From positions 46,670-110,669 of the forward strand of contig JACKMP010000009.1 in NCBI GenBank assembly GCA_024235315.1: 64,000 nucleotides of DNA, written 5' to 3'. The notes beneath the pieces were generated by a model, which was not told where the DNA came from, did no database searches, and worked only from the letters and a program-made list of their open reading frames with translations. Of this stretch, positions 33,148 to 41,948 are shown piece after piece. The number at the start of each line of letters is the position of its first letter. Positions within the stretch are counted from its first letter, which is position 1. The DNA comes from Chromatiaceae bacterium (GTDB lineage: Bacteria > Pseudomonadota > Gammaproteobacteria > Chromatiales > Chromatiaceae). The position numbers and the translations under genes are program-made.

Positions 33148-34269
33148 ATGGCGGACAACGAATTCGACTTTTCGGCGATCGAGACGCGGTTGGGCGTGTC
33201 CCGCCGTACCTTCCTGAAATTCTGTACCGGGGTCGCGGCTTCGCTCGGCCTCGGCAACAACGCGGCCTACGCGATGGCCGAGGCAGTGGCCGACCGCAAG
33301 AAGCGTCCCCCGGTGATCTGGCTGCACGGCCAGGAGTGCACCGGCCCGACCGAGGCCCTGCTGCGTTCTGAGCAGCCGAGCCTGGAACACCTGATCCTCG
33401 ACCTGATCTCGCTCGACTATCACCAGACGCTGGATGCCGGCGCCGGGCACCGCGTCGAGGAGATCAAGCGCCACGCCATGCAGGAACACAAGGGCAAGTA
33501 CCTGCTGGTGGTCGAAGGTGCGATCCCGCTGGCGCAGAACGGCATCTTCTGCAAGATCGGCGGCCAGACCATGACGGATGCGACCCGCGAGGCGGCCGAG
33601 CACGCGGCGGCTATCGTCGCCTACGGCTCCTGCGCCAGCTGGGGCGGGGTGCAGTCGGCCTCGCCCAACCCGACGGGTGCGGTCGGTGCGCCGCAGTTCC
33701 TGACCGACAAGACCGTGGTCACGATCCCCGGTTGTCCGCCCAACCCGGCCAACTTCATCGGTACCGTGCTGTTCTTTGTCACCTACGGCAAGCTGCCGCC
33801 GATCGATGAGAAGGGTCGGCCGAAGTGGGCCTATGGTCGCCTGATCCACGAAAACTGTTATCGCCGTCCGCATTTCGACGCCGGGCGCTTTGCCACCGAG
33901 TTCGGCGACGAGGGACACCGCAAGGGCTATTGCCTGTACAAGCTCGGTTGCAAGGGGCCGGAGACCTACAACAACTGCCCGAGTCTCGAATTCAACAACG
34001 TCGGCGGCGGCGTCTGGCCGATTGGTGTCGGCCATCCCTGTTTCGGCTGTTCCGAACAGGGGACCGGTTTCCACAAGGCACTGTTCAGTCTGTCGGACGT
34101 GAAGACGCATACCCCGCCGAATACATTCCCGACCATCGACGCGCGCGAGGGTACCAGCAGCGCCACGGTCGCCACCGCGGCGGTCGCCGGTGTGGCAGTG
34201 GGTGCGGCGCTTGGCGCCAGTGCGGTGGCGGGCAGGAAGCTCGGCAACCGCGACGCGGACCAGGAATAA
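33148..34269 (+). CDS. hybO: [NiFe]-hydrogenase small subunit HybO, altered proximal cluster motif
   Basis: A 373-residue small subunit of a periplasmic uptake hydrogenase of the E. coli Hyd-2 type. Tat signal VSRRTFLKFC near residue 18; the mature part begins after about residue 43; a hydrophobic C-terminal helix (about 340-362) anchors it in the membrane. Distal and medial cluster ligands are present (IHENCYRRPHFDAGRF, CLYKLGC, NCPSLEF, HPCFGC). Of the proximal ligands, Cys64, Cys162 and Cys196 remain, but the second Cys of the CTGC motif is Pro67 (QECTGPTEA). The codon CCG differs from a Cys codon at more than one base, so a simple read error is unlikely. Start at 33148 fits the Tat signal and follows GGGGGAG. 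Confidence 0.93.
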   Translation: MADNEFDFSAIETRLGVSRRTFLKFCTGVAASLGLGNNAAYAMAEAVADRKKRPPVIWLHGQECTGPTEALLRSEQPSLEHLILDLISLDYHQTLDAGAGHRVEEIKRHAMQEHKGKYLLVVEGAIPLAQNGIFCKIGGQTMTDATREAAEHAAAIVAYGSCASWGGVQSASPNPTGAVGAPQFLTDKTVVTIPGCPPNPANFIGTVLFFVTYGKLPPIDEKGRPKWAYGRLIHENCYRRPHFDAGRFATEFGDEGHRKGYCLYKLGCKGPETYNNCPSLEFNNVGGGVWPIGVGHPCFGCSEQGTGFHKALFSLSDVKTHTPPNTFPTIDAREGTSSATVATAAVAGVAVGAALGASAVAGRKLGNRDADQE

Positions 34270-34283
34270 CCGGGGGAGGCACG

Positions 34284-35252
34284 ATGAATCGCAGGGATTT
34301 CCTCCGCGCATCGCTCGGCAGTGCTGCGGCTGCACTGACCAGCAGTGGCGCCAGCGCTCGACCCAATCTCACGCCGGCCCCCGAGGCGATCGGCATGCTG
34401 TTCGACTCGACCTTGTGCGTTGGCTGCAAGGCCTGCGTATCAGCGTGCAAAGCAGTCAACGGCCTGCCACCGACGCTGCTCGGCGACGATGTGCAGTATG
34501 ACTCGGCCAGGGATCTGTCCCACGAGACCTATAACGTGATCAAGGTCTACACCAATGGTAAGCCGGTGGCCAAGGACAGCGAGACCGACGGCTTCGCGTT
34601 CGAGAAGCGCAGTTGCATGCACTGCGTCGACCCGGGCTGCGTATCGGTGTGCCCGGTCACGGCCCTGGTCAGGCATCCACTGACCGGCATCGTCACCTAC
34701 GACAAGGATGCCTGCATCGGTTGCCGCACCTGCATGACCGGCTGTCCCTACAACGTGCCGCAGTTCGACTACGACAACCCCTGGGGCATGCTGCACAAGT
34801 GCCAGATGTGCAACCAGAAGGGTGTCGAGCGCATCGACAAGGGTGGCATGACCGGCTGCGCCGAGGCCTGCCCGACCGGTGCCACGCTGTTCGGCTCGCG
34901 CACGGCGCTGCTCGAAGAGGCCAAGCGCCGCATGCAGCTGCGGCCGGGCGAGATCTACAACTACCCACGTGGGGATGTGCGCCAGCCGTCAAGTCACCAC
35001 GAAAAGGCCGTGCCGCACTACCAGCATCACGTGTGGGGCGAGAAAGAGGCGGGCGGTACCAACGTGATGCATATCTCGTCGATCCCGTTCGACAAGCTCG
35101 GTATGCCGCCACTCGGGGAGCGCTCGCACGTGTCGATCTCCGAGGGCGTGCAGCACACGCTCTACAGCTACATGGCGCTGCCGGCGGTGGTGCTCGGTGG
35201 ACTGACCTGGCTGGTCAAGCGTAATACGGACGACGAGGGAGACGACGTATGA
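34284..35252 (+). CDS. hybA: HybA, Tat-exported ferredoxin-type electron carrier
   Basis: A 322-residue protein with Tat signal NRRDFLRAS at the N terminus. It has four [4Fe-4S] motifs in the HybA order, including CVGCKACVSACKA, CMHCVDPGCVSVCP, CIGCRTCMTGCPYN and CQMCNQKG with a later CAEACP. A C-terminal membrane helix (ALPAVVLGGLTWLV) anchors it on the periplasmic side. It passes electrons from HybO to HybB and the quinone pool. The ATG at 34284 follows GGGGGAGGC 14 bases after hybO; the gene overlaps hybB by four bases. The frame is open further upstream, but that would destroy the signal. Confidence 0.93.
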   Translation: MNRRDFLRASLGSAAAALTSSGASARPNLTPAPEAIGMLFDSTLCVGCKACVSACKAVNGLPPTLLGDDVQYDSARDLSHETYNVIKVYTNGKPVAKDSETDGFAFEKRSCMHCVDPGCVSVCPVTALVRHPLTGIVTYDKDACIGCRTCMTGCPYNVPQFDYDNPWGMLHKCQMCNQKGVERIDKGGMTGCAEACPTGATLFGSRTALLEEAKRRMQLRPGEIYNYPRGDVRQPSSHHEKAVPHYQHHVWGEKEAGGTNVMHISSIPFDKLGMPPLGERSHVSISEGVQHTLYSYMALPAVVLGGLTWLVKRNTDDEGDDV

Positions 35253-36403
35253 GCCACTATCAACCACTCGGGCGCCGCGTCGTCACGCTGCCGTTCGTGT
35301 TTCTCGGGGTGATCGCGCTGATCGGCCTGTATTTCCTCGCCGAGCGCTTCATCAACGGCATGGGCGCGGTCACGAACCTCAACGGCGGATTCCCGTGGGG
35401 CATCTGGGTGGTCTACGACATCGTGGTCGGCACCGCGCTGGCCTGCGGCGGCTACGCGCTGGCGGTCACCGTCTATGTATTCAACAAGGGCAAGTATCAC
35501 CCGTTGATCCGCCCGGCACTGCTGGCCAGCCTGCTCGGTTACGGCCTCGGCGGTGTCGGCGCGATCATCGACATGGGGCGCTGGTGGCAGTTCTACAACC
35601 TGTTCCTGCCATGGCAGATGAACTTCAACTCGGTGATGCTCGAGGTCGGCCTGTGCGTCAGTGCCTACATCGTCGTGCTGATGATCGAGTTCCTGCCCAC
35701 CGTGCTGGAGAAGTTCAAGGCCGAGGCACTGCTGAAGAAGCTCAACAAGGTGCTGTTCGTGGTGATTGCGTTGGGCGTGCTGTTGCCGACGATGCACCAG
35801 TCATCGCTCGGTACCATGCTGATTGCGATGGGCTGGAAGGTGCACCCGCTGTGGCAGACGCTGCACCTGCAGCCGCTGCTGGCGGTGCTGACCGCGTTCA
35901 CGATGGGTTTCTCGATCGTGGTGTTCGAGGGTTCGCTGTCGTCGGTCGGTTTCCGCCGCAAGCCGGAGACACATCTTCTGTCGGGCCTGGGCAGGATCAT
36001 CGTCGGCCTGATCGCGACGTACCTGGTGATCCGTTTTGGCGAGATCCTGGTGCGCGGCAAGCTAGGCCTCGTGTTTGCTGGCGACCTGGCCAGCCTGATG
36101 TTCCTGATTGAGACCGCACTGTTCGTCTACCCACTGGTGGTGCTGATGTCGCCACGTGGGCGCGGGAATGCGCGCTCGCTGCTGTTCGCCGCGGTCAGCA
36201 TGTTGCTGGCCGGCACGCTCTACCGTTTCAACGCCTTCCTGATCACCCTCGACCCGGGCCCGGGCTACAGCTACTTCCCGGCGCTTCCGGAGATCATGGT
36301 GACGGTCGGCCTCGTGGCGATCGAGATCATGGTGTTCCTGTTCGTGGTCAAGACCTTCCCGGTCATGCCGCGTGAAGACCACGCAGCCGCACCCAATGCC
36401 TGA
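35249..36403 (+). CDS. hybB: HybB, NrfD-type quinone-reducing membrane subunit
   Basis: A 384-residue integral membrane protein with about ten helices, of the NrfD/PsrC family. Typical landmarks are GFPWGIWVVYDIVVGTALAC, TMHQSSLGTML and a conserved EIMVTVGLVAIEIMVF near the end. HybB takes electrons from HybA and reduces ubi- or menaquinone. There is no cytochrome b in the operon, in contrast to oxygen-tolerant group 1d hydrogenases, so quinone contact must be through HybB. Starts ATGA-coupled to hybA. Confidence 0.93.
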   Translation: MSHYQPLGRRVVTLPFVFLGVIALIGLYFLAERFINGMGAVTNLNGGFPWGIWVVYDIVVGTALACGGYALAVTVYVFNKGKYHPLIRPALLASLLGYGLGGVGAIIDMGRWWQFYNLFLPWQMNFNSVMLEVGLCVSAYIVVLMIEFLPTVLEKFKAEALLKKLNKVLFVVIALGVLLPTMHQSSLGTMLIAMGWKVHPLWQTLHLQPLLAVLTAFTMGFSIVVFEGSLSSVGFRRKPETHLLSGLGRIIVGLIATYLVIRFGEILVRGKLGLVFAGDLASLMFLIETALFVYPLVVLMSPRGRGNARSLLFAAVSMLLAGTLYRFNAFLITLDPGPGYSYFPALPEIMVTVGLVAIEIMVFLFVVKTFPVMPREDHAAAPNA

Positions 36404-36442
36404 CGCCCAAGCCCAACGAATATCGCCTGGAGGAAATTCCCT

Positions 36443-38146
36443 GTGACCACACGTATCACCGTTGATCCAATCACCCGCATCGAAGGTCATCTGCGCATCG
36501 ATGTCGAGGTCGATGACGGCAAGGTCACCAAGGCCTGGTCGTCCGGGCAGATGTGGCGCGGTATCGAGAAGATCCTGGTCGGCCGTGATCCACGCGAGGC
36601 CTGGACCTATACCCAGCGCTTCTGCGGCGTGTGCACCACGGTGCACGCGATTGCATCGGTGCGCGCGGTCGAGAATGCACTGCAGCTGGAGATCCCGGTC
36701 AATGCGCAGCTGATCCGCAACATCATCCAGACCGCACACGCGATCCAGGACCACATCGTGCACTTCTACCACCTGTCGGCGGTCGACTGGGTGGACGTGG
36801 TCTCGGCGCTCGACGCCGACCCGGTGGCCACCTCGAAGCTGGCCGAGTCGCTGTCGGACTGGCCGCTCAACGGCCCGCACGAGATGAAGGCGGTGCAGCA
36901 GCGACTGAAGACCTTTGTCGGGAGCGGTCAGCTCGGACCGTTCGCCAGCGGCTTCTGGGGCCATCCGGCGATGAAGCTGTCGCCAGAGGTCAACCTGCTC
37001 GGTGTCGCGCACTACATGAACGCACTCGATGTGCAGAACTATGCCAACAAGATCGTCGCCATCCTCGGCGGAAAGAGCCCGCACATCCAGAACGTCGCGG
37101 TCGGCGGGGTGAGCAACTCGATCAGCCACGATGCACCTTCGGTGCTGAACATCGAGCGCCTGATGCTGATCAGGACCTTCATCGACAAGCTGGAGCATTT
37201 CATCAAGTCGACCTACCTCGTCGATGTACCGGCAATCGGCGCCTTCTACCTCGACTGGACCACCATCGGTGGCGGCGTCAACAACTACCTGACCGTGCCG
37301 GACTGCCCGCAGGATACGAAAGGCACGGTGTTCGATCTGCCCGGCGGGTACATCGCCAACGGCGACCTGAAGTCTCTCAAACCGATCACCACGTTCAACG
37401 ATGCCTACTTCCGCGACGGTGTTGCCGAGAGCTCCAAGCACGCCTGGTACACGGGCGGCGACGCGCTCCACCCCTGGGAGGGGGAGACCGAGCCGGAGTA
37501 CACCGACTTCCAGGACGAGGGCAAGTATTCCTGGGTCAAGGCACCGACCTTCTACGGCCAGCGTGCCGAGGTCGGTCCATTGGCAGACGTGCTGGTCGGT
37601 GTGGCGGTCGGCAACGAGCGTTACACCCGATATCTGAACGAGGCGATTGGCACGATCAAGGCCGTATCCGGTCTGTCGGAGGTGCCGCTGTCGGCATTGG
37701 AATCGACCATCGGCCGGCACGCCGCGCGCGCGGTGCGCTGCGCGGTGATGATCGATACGCTGAAGGACCAGTGGCAGAAACTGGTCGACAACATCGGTAC
37801 CGGCGACCTGGACACCTTCAATGCGCCGGTATTCCCCAAGGGCGAGATCAAGGGCGTCGGTTTCCATGCCGCGCCGCGTGGAACCCTGTCGCACTGGGTG
37901 GTGATCGAGGATGCCAAGATCAAGAACTACCAGGCGGTGGTGCCGAGCACCTGGAACGCTGGTCCGCGCGACGCCGACGGCCAGCCGGGGCCCTACGAGT
38001 CGTCGCTGCTCGATAACCCGGTGGCCGACCCCGAGCAGCCGCTCGAGGTGTTGCGCACGGTGCACTCTTTCGATCCCTGTATCGCCTGCGCAATCCACAT
38101 GTTCGACAACGAGCAGACGGAGATCGTCAAGGTCAAGGCACTCTGA
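36443..38146 (+). CDS. hybC: [NiFe]-hydrogenase large subunit HybC
   Basis: The 567-residue catalytic subunit that splits H2. The Ni-Fe site cysteines are Cys61 and Cys64 (RFCGVCTTVH) and Cys546 and Cys549 (DPCIACAIH). After His552 come 15 more residues (MFDNEQTEIVKVKAL), the peptide removed by HybD once nickel is inserted. DPITRIEGHLRIDVEVDDGK at the N terminus is typical for the group 1 enzyme. It has no export signal and is carried out with HybO by the Tat system. A 39-base gap with TGGAGG upstream separates it from hybB. Confidence 0.96.
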   Translation: MTTRITVDPITRIEGHLRIDVEVDDGKVTKAWSSGQMWRGIEKILVGRDPREAWTYTQRFCGVCTTVHAIASVRAVENALQLEIPVNAQLIRNIIQTAHAIQDHIVHFYHLSAVDWVDVVSALDADPVATSKLAESLSDWPLNGPHEMKAVQQRLKTFVGSGQLGPFASGFWGHPAMKLSPEVNLLGVAHYMNALDVQNYANKIVAILGGKSPHIQNVAVGGVSNSISHDAPSVLNIERLMLIRTFIDKLEHFIKSTYLVDVPAIGAFYLDWTTIGGGVNNYLTVPDCPQDTKGTVFDLPGGYIANGDLKSLKPITTFNDAYFRDGVAESSKHAWYTGGDALHPWEGETEPEYTDFQDEGKYSWVKAPTFYGQRAEVGPLADVLVGVAVGNERYTRYLNEAIGTIKAVSGLSEVPLSALESTIGRHAARAVRCAVMIDTLKDQWQKLVDNIGTGDLDTFNAPVFPKGEIKGVGFHAAPRGTLSHWVVIEDAKIKNYQAVVPSTWNAGPRDADGQPGPYESSLLDNPVADPEQPLEVLRTVHSFDPCIACAIHMFDNEQTEIVKVKAL

Positions 38147-38156
38147 GGAGAGGTAC

Positions 38157-38711
38157 ATGAAACAGACCAACAGGGGTGACATCCTGGTGATCGGCATGGG
38201 CAATGTGCTGATGCAGGACGAGGGCATCGGCGTGCGCGCGATCGAGGAGCTGGAGGACCGCTTCCATATCCCGGACGGCGTGCGCGTGATGGATGGCGGT
38301 ACCACCGGCATGGAGCTGTTCGAGCCGATGCGCCAGTGCGACTGCCTGATCGTCGCCGACGCGGTCAACGCCAAGGTGGCGCCGGGCTCGCTGATGCGCA
38401 TTGCCAACGATGAGATCCGTGCCTTCTTCCAGACCAAGCTCTCCAACCACCAGCTGGGCCTGTCCGACCTGCTCGCGCTGCTGGCGCTGAAGGGCGAACA
38501 GCCGCGGCATATCGCGATCATCGGCATGGTGCCGCATTCACTCGAAAACAGGCTGGGTCTGACCGACGAGGCCCAGGCCGGGCTCGAAGGCATGGTCGGG
38601 ATGCTGCAGGCCGAACTGGCCGGGCTCGGTGTGACCCTCGAGCCGCGCCGTGAACGCAGAATCGGACACTGGCACCGCGAAGCCGCGCTGGAGCAGGCGG
38701 CGTGTGCATAG
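38157..38711 (+). CDS. hybD: hydrogenase maturation endopeptidase HybD
   Basis: A 184-residue protease that cuts the C-terminal peptide from nickel-loaded HybC. The nickel-sensing acidic and histidine residues of the family are visible: Glu in MGNVLMQDEGIG, Asp in DCLIVADAVN, and His near SNHQLGLSDLL. The start at 38157 follows a GGAGAGG site ten bases after hybC. The window has only this one maturation protease, consistent with HoxC lacking a tail. The stop codon is inside the next gene. Confidence 0.93.
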   Translation: MKQTNRGDILVIGMGNVLMQDEGIGVRAIEELEDRFHIPDGVRVMDGGTTGMELFEPMRQCDCLIVADAVNAKVAPGSLMRIANDEIRAFFQTKLSNHQLGLSDLLALLALKGEQPRHIAIIGMVPHSLENRLGLTDEAQAGLEGMVGMLQAELAGLGVTLEPRRERRIGHWHREAALEQAACA

Positions 38712-38986
38712 GTGTGCCGGTGCAGGTGGTCGACGGCGGCGAGCTGACAGCGCTGTGCCGCGGACGAAACGGTGATGAGCAGGTGACCATGCTGCTGGTC
38801 GGTGAGCAGCCGGCCGGTACCTGGGTGCTGAATTTCCTCGGCTGGGCGCGCGAGGTGATCAGCGAGCAGGACGCACATCACATCAACAAGGCGCTCGACG
38901 GTCTGGGCGAGATCATGAACGGCGCCGAATCGATCGACATCGATCACTATTTCCCCGGCCTCGGGTCGGCGGCGGAGGCGGACTGA
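38702..38986 (+). CDS. HypC-family chaperone, HybG/HupF type
   Basis: A 94-residue HypC-type chaperone beginning GTG TGC, giving the essential N-terminal Met-Cys (MCIGVPVQVV). These proteins hold the Fe(CN)2CO group with HypD and deliver it to the large subunit. A C-terminal extension (HHINKALDGLGEIMNGAESI) resembles HupF and HoxL rather than plain HypC, so it is probably specific for HybC. A second, general HypC lies at 40540. The start is inside hybD with a 10-base overlap. Confidence 0.85.
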   Translation: MCIGVPVQVVDGGELTALCRGRNGDEQVTMLLVGEQPAGTWVLNFLGWAREVISEQDAHHINKALDGLGEIMNGAESIDIDHYFPGLGSAAEAD

Positions 38987-39600
38987 TGAACGATCCACGG
39001 CTGGCGGCCGAACACATCGCGGCGACCTTTTCGCGCATCCACCATGAGCAGATGGCAGGACTGCCGCTGCTCAACAACGCGCTGACCGTGGAGACGCTGG
39101 GCTTCCAGGTCCACGGCGGCCGCGTACTCGGCGTCCTGATCACGCCATGGCTGATGAACCTGGTGCTGCTGCCGGGACAGGGTGACGACTGGGACGGCAT
39201 GGAGCTCGGTCACAAGCAACCACACGAATTTCCTTCCGGCCAGTACAAGTTCATGGTCAACGAGATCGAAGGCATCGGGCGCTGCCAGACACATTCGCTG
39301 TATTCACCGATGCGCGAATTCGTCAGCCAGGCGCATGCGCTGGCGGCCGCGGAGGCCTTTCTGCGTGATTTGATGACGCCGGCGGTCGCTGACAGCAGCG
39401 AACCTGTCGACGAGGAACTGCTTGGTCGTATCATGCGTGGCGAGGACACGCCCGAGATCGATATGCAGGCGCTCGACGAGGGCCGCCTGGTCGAGACCGG
39501 GGCCAGGCCGGCACGCCGCCTGGCCGACATCGAGGTGCGGGTCGAGGATACAATGGTGTCACGCCGCGACCTCCTGCGGGGGGTGCTGGGCGGCAGCTGA
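38986..39600 (+). CDS. hybE: HybE, small-subunit assembly chaperone
   Basis: A 204-residue HybE/HupJ-type chaperone. Recognisable are LGFQVHGGRVLGVLITPWLM, the metal- or cofactor-linked family core, and GQYKFMVNEIEGIGRCQTHS. HybE binds the Tat signal of the small subunit and holds back export until the enzyme is complete. The last 15 residues (VSRRDLLRGVLGGS region) themselves look like a twin-arginine motif. No rubredoxin domain is fused, unlike HupJ. Shares one base with the upstream chaperone gene. Confidence 0.9.
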   Translation: MNDPRLAAEHIAATFSRIHHEQMAGLPLLNNALTVETLGFQVHGGRVLGVLITPWLMNLVLLPGQGDDWDGMELGHKQPHEFPSGQYKFMVNEIEGIGRCQTHSLYSPMREFVSQAHALAAAEAFLRDLMTPAVADSSEPVDEELLGRIMRGEDTPEIDMQALDEGRLVETGARPARRLADIEVRVEDTMVSRRDLLRGVLGGS

Positions 39601-39656
39601 GGTTTTTCCACCGGGGCCGGTCTGGCCTGCCCCGGCAGACTGGCGGGGGCCGAACG

Positions 39657-40538
39657 ATGTGTACGGTGTGTGGTTGCGGCGAGGGTGAGACCCGGATCGA
39701 GGGGCAGGACGCGGACAGGGAACCGGCGCACGGGCACGACCATGCGCACGGGCACGACGATCACCACCACCATGGGCATGACCACGGTGACCACCATCAT
39801 GCACATGACCACGGGCACACGCACGACTACGGCCAGGGGGCGGCACGCGCGCATGCGCCGGGCCTCAGCCAGTCGCGCATGGTGCAGATCGAGACCGATA
39901 TCCTGGCCAAGAACAACCAGTACGCCGACGCCAACCGGCGCTGGTTTGCCGAACACGGCGTACTCACGCTGAACCTGGTGTCCAGCCCGGGCTCGGGCAA
40001 GACCTCGCTGCTGACACGCACCATCGACGACCTGAAGGACGAGCTGAAACTGGCGGTCATCGAGGGTGACCAGCAGACGTCGAACGATGCCGAGCGCATC
40101 CGCGCGACCGGGGTCAGGGCGCTGCAGGTGAACACAGGCAAGGGATGCCACCTCGATGGGCACATGATCGGCCACGCGCTGGATGGCCTGAAGCCCGAAG
40201 ACGACAGCGTGCTGTTCATCGAGAACGTCGGCAACCTGGTGTGTCCGGCGGCGTTCGATCTCGGCGAGGCGCACAAGGTGGTGATCCTGTCGGTCACCGA
40301 GGGCGAGGACAAGCCGATCAAGTACCCGGACATGTTCCATGCCGCCGACCTGATGCTGCTCAACAAGGTCGACCTGCTGCCTTACCTGCAGTTCGACGTC
40401 GACAGGTGCATCGAGTATGCCCGCCGCGTCAACCGAAACATCAAGGTGCTCAAGGTGTCGGCGACCTCGGGAGAGGGCATGGATGCCTGGTACCAGTGGA
40501 TCCGCGCAACGCGCACCCTGGCGGCGATCGGCAGCTGA
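39657..40538 (+). CDS. hypB: nickel-inserting GTPase HypB
   Basis: A 293-residue GTPase that loads nickel into the hydrogenase with HypA. It starts with the high-affinity site MCTVCGC. Residues 25-56 contain 18 histidines broken by Gly, Asp and Ala, a nickel-storage region as in rhizobial HypB. The GTPase core has P-loop PGSGKTS (111-117), EGDQQTSNDA (switch), DLGEAHK and NKVDLLPY (base recognition). The His-rich region suggests it can buffer nickel by itself, which may offset the shortened HupE. 56 bases separate it from hybE. Confidence 0.96.
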   Translation: MCTVCGCGEGETRIEGQDADREPAHGHDHAHGHDDHHHHGHDHGDHHHAHDHGHTHDYGQGAARAHAPGLSQSRMVQIETDILAKNNQYADANRRWFAEHGVLTLNLVSSPGSGKTSLLTRTIDDLKDELKLAVIEGDQQTSNDAERIRATGVRALQVNTGKGCHLDGHMIGHALDGLKPEDDSVLFIENVGNLVCPAAFDLGEAHKVVILSVTEGEDKPIKYPDMFHAADLMLLNKVDLLPYLQFDVDRCIEYARRVNRNIKVLKVSATSGEGMDAWYQWIRATRTLAAIGS

Positions 40539-40539
40539 G

Positions 40540-40800
40540 ATGTGCCTGGCGATCCCCGCACAGCTGGTCGAGATCGACGAGGCCAACGATGCCGGCACGG
40601 TCGCGCTCGGCCCGGTGCGCAAGCGGGTCTCGCTGGCGCTGGTCGATGATGTGGACATCGGTGACTTCGTACTCATCCACGTCGGCTACGCGCTGAACAA
40701 GATCAGTCCCGAGGAGGCCGAGCGCACCCTGGCACTGTTCGGCGAGGCGGAATTGATCGAGGAGTTCGTCGGCGAGACAGCCGGTGGAGCAGCGACGTGA
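40540..40800 (+). CDS. hypC: hydrogenase maturation chaperone HypC
   Basis: An 86-residue HypC with the essential start MCLAIPAQLV. Its N-terminal Cys binds the Fe(CN)2CO precursor together with HypD. It is the general HypC of the hypBCDE block, compared with the HupF-like copy at 38702. The ATG begins one base after the hypB stop; the end overlaps hypD by four bases. Confidence 0.95.
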   Translation: MCLAIPAQLVEIDEANDAGTVALGPVRKRVSLALVDDVDIGDFVLIHVGYALNKISPEEAERTLALFGEAELIEEFVGETAGGAAT

Positions 40801-41948
40801 AGTACGTCGATGAATTCCGCCGCCATGATCTGGCCCAAAAGCTGTCGCGTGCGATCCACAACGAGGTCGACCGGGGGCGCCAGTACAACCTGATGGAGTT
40901 CTGCGGCGGCCATACGCATGCGATCTTCCGCTATGGCGTGCAGGATCTGATGCCCGACAACGTGCGCTTCGTGCACGGCCCGGGCTGCCCGGTATGCGTG
41001 CTGCCGGTCGGGCGCATCGACAACGCCATTCAACTCGCGCAACAGCATGATGTCATCCTGTGCACCTACGGTGACCTGCTGCGCGTGCCCGGCAGCGGGC
41101 GCAAGAGCCTGCTGAAGGTGAAGGCCGAGGGTGCCGACGTGCGCATGGTCTACTCGACCCAGGACGCGCTGAAGATCGCGCGCGACAACCCAGGCCGCGA
41201 GGTGGTGTTCTTCGCCATCGGTTTCGAGACCACGACCCCACCCACGGCGGTCGCGATCCGCCAGGCGCAGGCGGAGGGGCTGAAGAACTTCAGCGCGTTC
41301 TGCAACCACGTGCTGACCCCGGCTGCGATCCAGAACATCCTCGAATCCCCAGAGGTACGCGAGATCGGCTCGGTGCTGATCGACGGTTTCTTCGGCCCGT
41401 CGCATGTCAGCTCGGTGATCGGCAGTCAGCCCTACGAGTTCTTTGCCGAGGAGTTCCAGCGCCCGGTGGTGATCGCCGGTTTCGAGCCGCTGGATGTCAT
41501 GCAGTCGGCGCTGATGCTGATCCGCCAGCTCAACGAGGGGCGGCATGAGGTCGAGAACGAGTACACCCGCGTGGTCTCGCGCGACGGCAACCGCAAGGCC
41601 AAGGCGCTGGTCGCCGAGGTGTTCGAGCTGCGCCGCAGTTTCGAATGGCGTGGCCTCGGGCTGGTGCCGTACAGCGCGCTGCGGATCAAGTCGGCGTATG
41701 CCGGGTTCGATACCGAGAAGCGCTTCGAGGTGCCGGCGATCCAGGCATCTGATGTGAAGGGCTGCGAGTGCCCGAGCATCCTGCGCGGGGTCAAGAAACC
41801 GACCGACTGCAGGCTGTTCGGTACCGTGTGCACGCCGGAGAACCCGATGGGCTCGTGCATGGTGTCGTCCGAGGGCGCCTGCGCCGCGTACTGGACCTAT
41901 GGACGGTTCCGCGAGGCGGCGACGACGGCACGCGAGGCCAATGCATGA
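40797..41948 (+). CDS. hypD: iron-sulfur protein HypD
   Basis: A 383-residue scaffold on which Fe(CN)2CO is assembled with HypC and HypE. Conserved motifs are EFCGGHTHAIFRYG, VHGPGCPVCVLP and, near the end, the [4Fe-4S] cysteines in GCECPSILRGVKKPTDC and GTVCTPENPMGSC. It starts with GTG overlapping the hypC stop. Everything expected for activity is present. Confidence 0.96.
   Translation: MKYVDEFRRHDLAQKLSRAIHNEVDRGRQYNLMEFCGGHTHAIFRYGVQDLMPDNVRFVHGPGCPVCVLPVGRIDNAIQLAQQHDVILCTYGDLLRVPGSGRKSLLKVKAEGADVRMVYSTQDALKIARDNPGREVVFFAIGFETTTPPTAVAIRQAQAEGLKNFSAFCNHVLTPAAIQNILESPEVREIGSVLIDGFFGPSHVSSVIGSQPYEFFAEEFQRPVVIAGFEPLDVMQSALMLIRQLNEGRHEVENEYTRVVSRDGNRKAKALVAEVFELRRSFEWRGLGLVPYSALRIKSAYAGFDTEKRFEVPAIQASDVKGCECPSILRGVKKPTDCRLFGTVCTPENPMGSCMVSSEGACAAYWTYGRFREAATTAREANA

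Noticed and set aside
36062..38998. 978-codon open frame on the minus strand across hybC
   Set aside because: It lies opposite hybC, hybD and the end of hybB. Its translation has no recognisable domains and reflects GC-rich codon bias on the coding strand.
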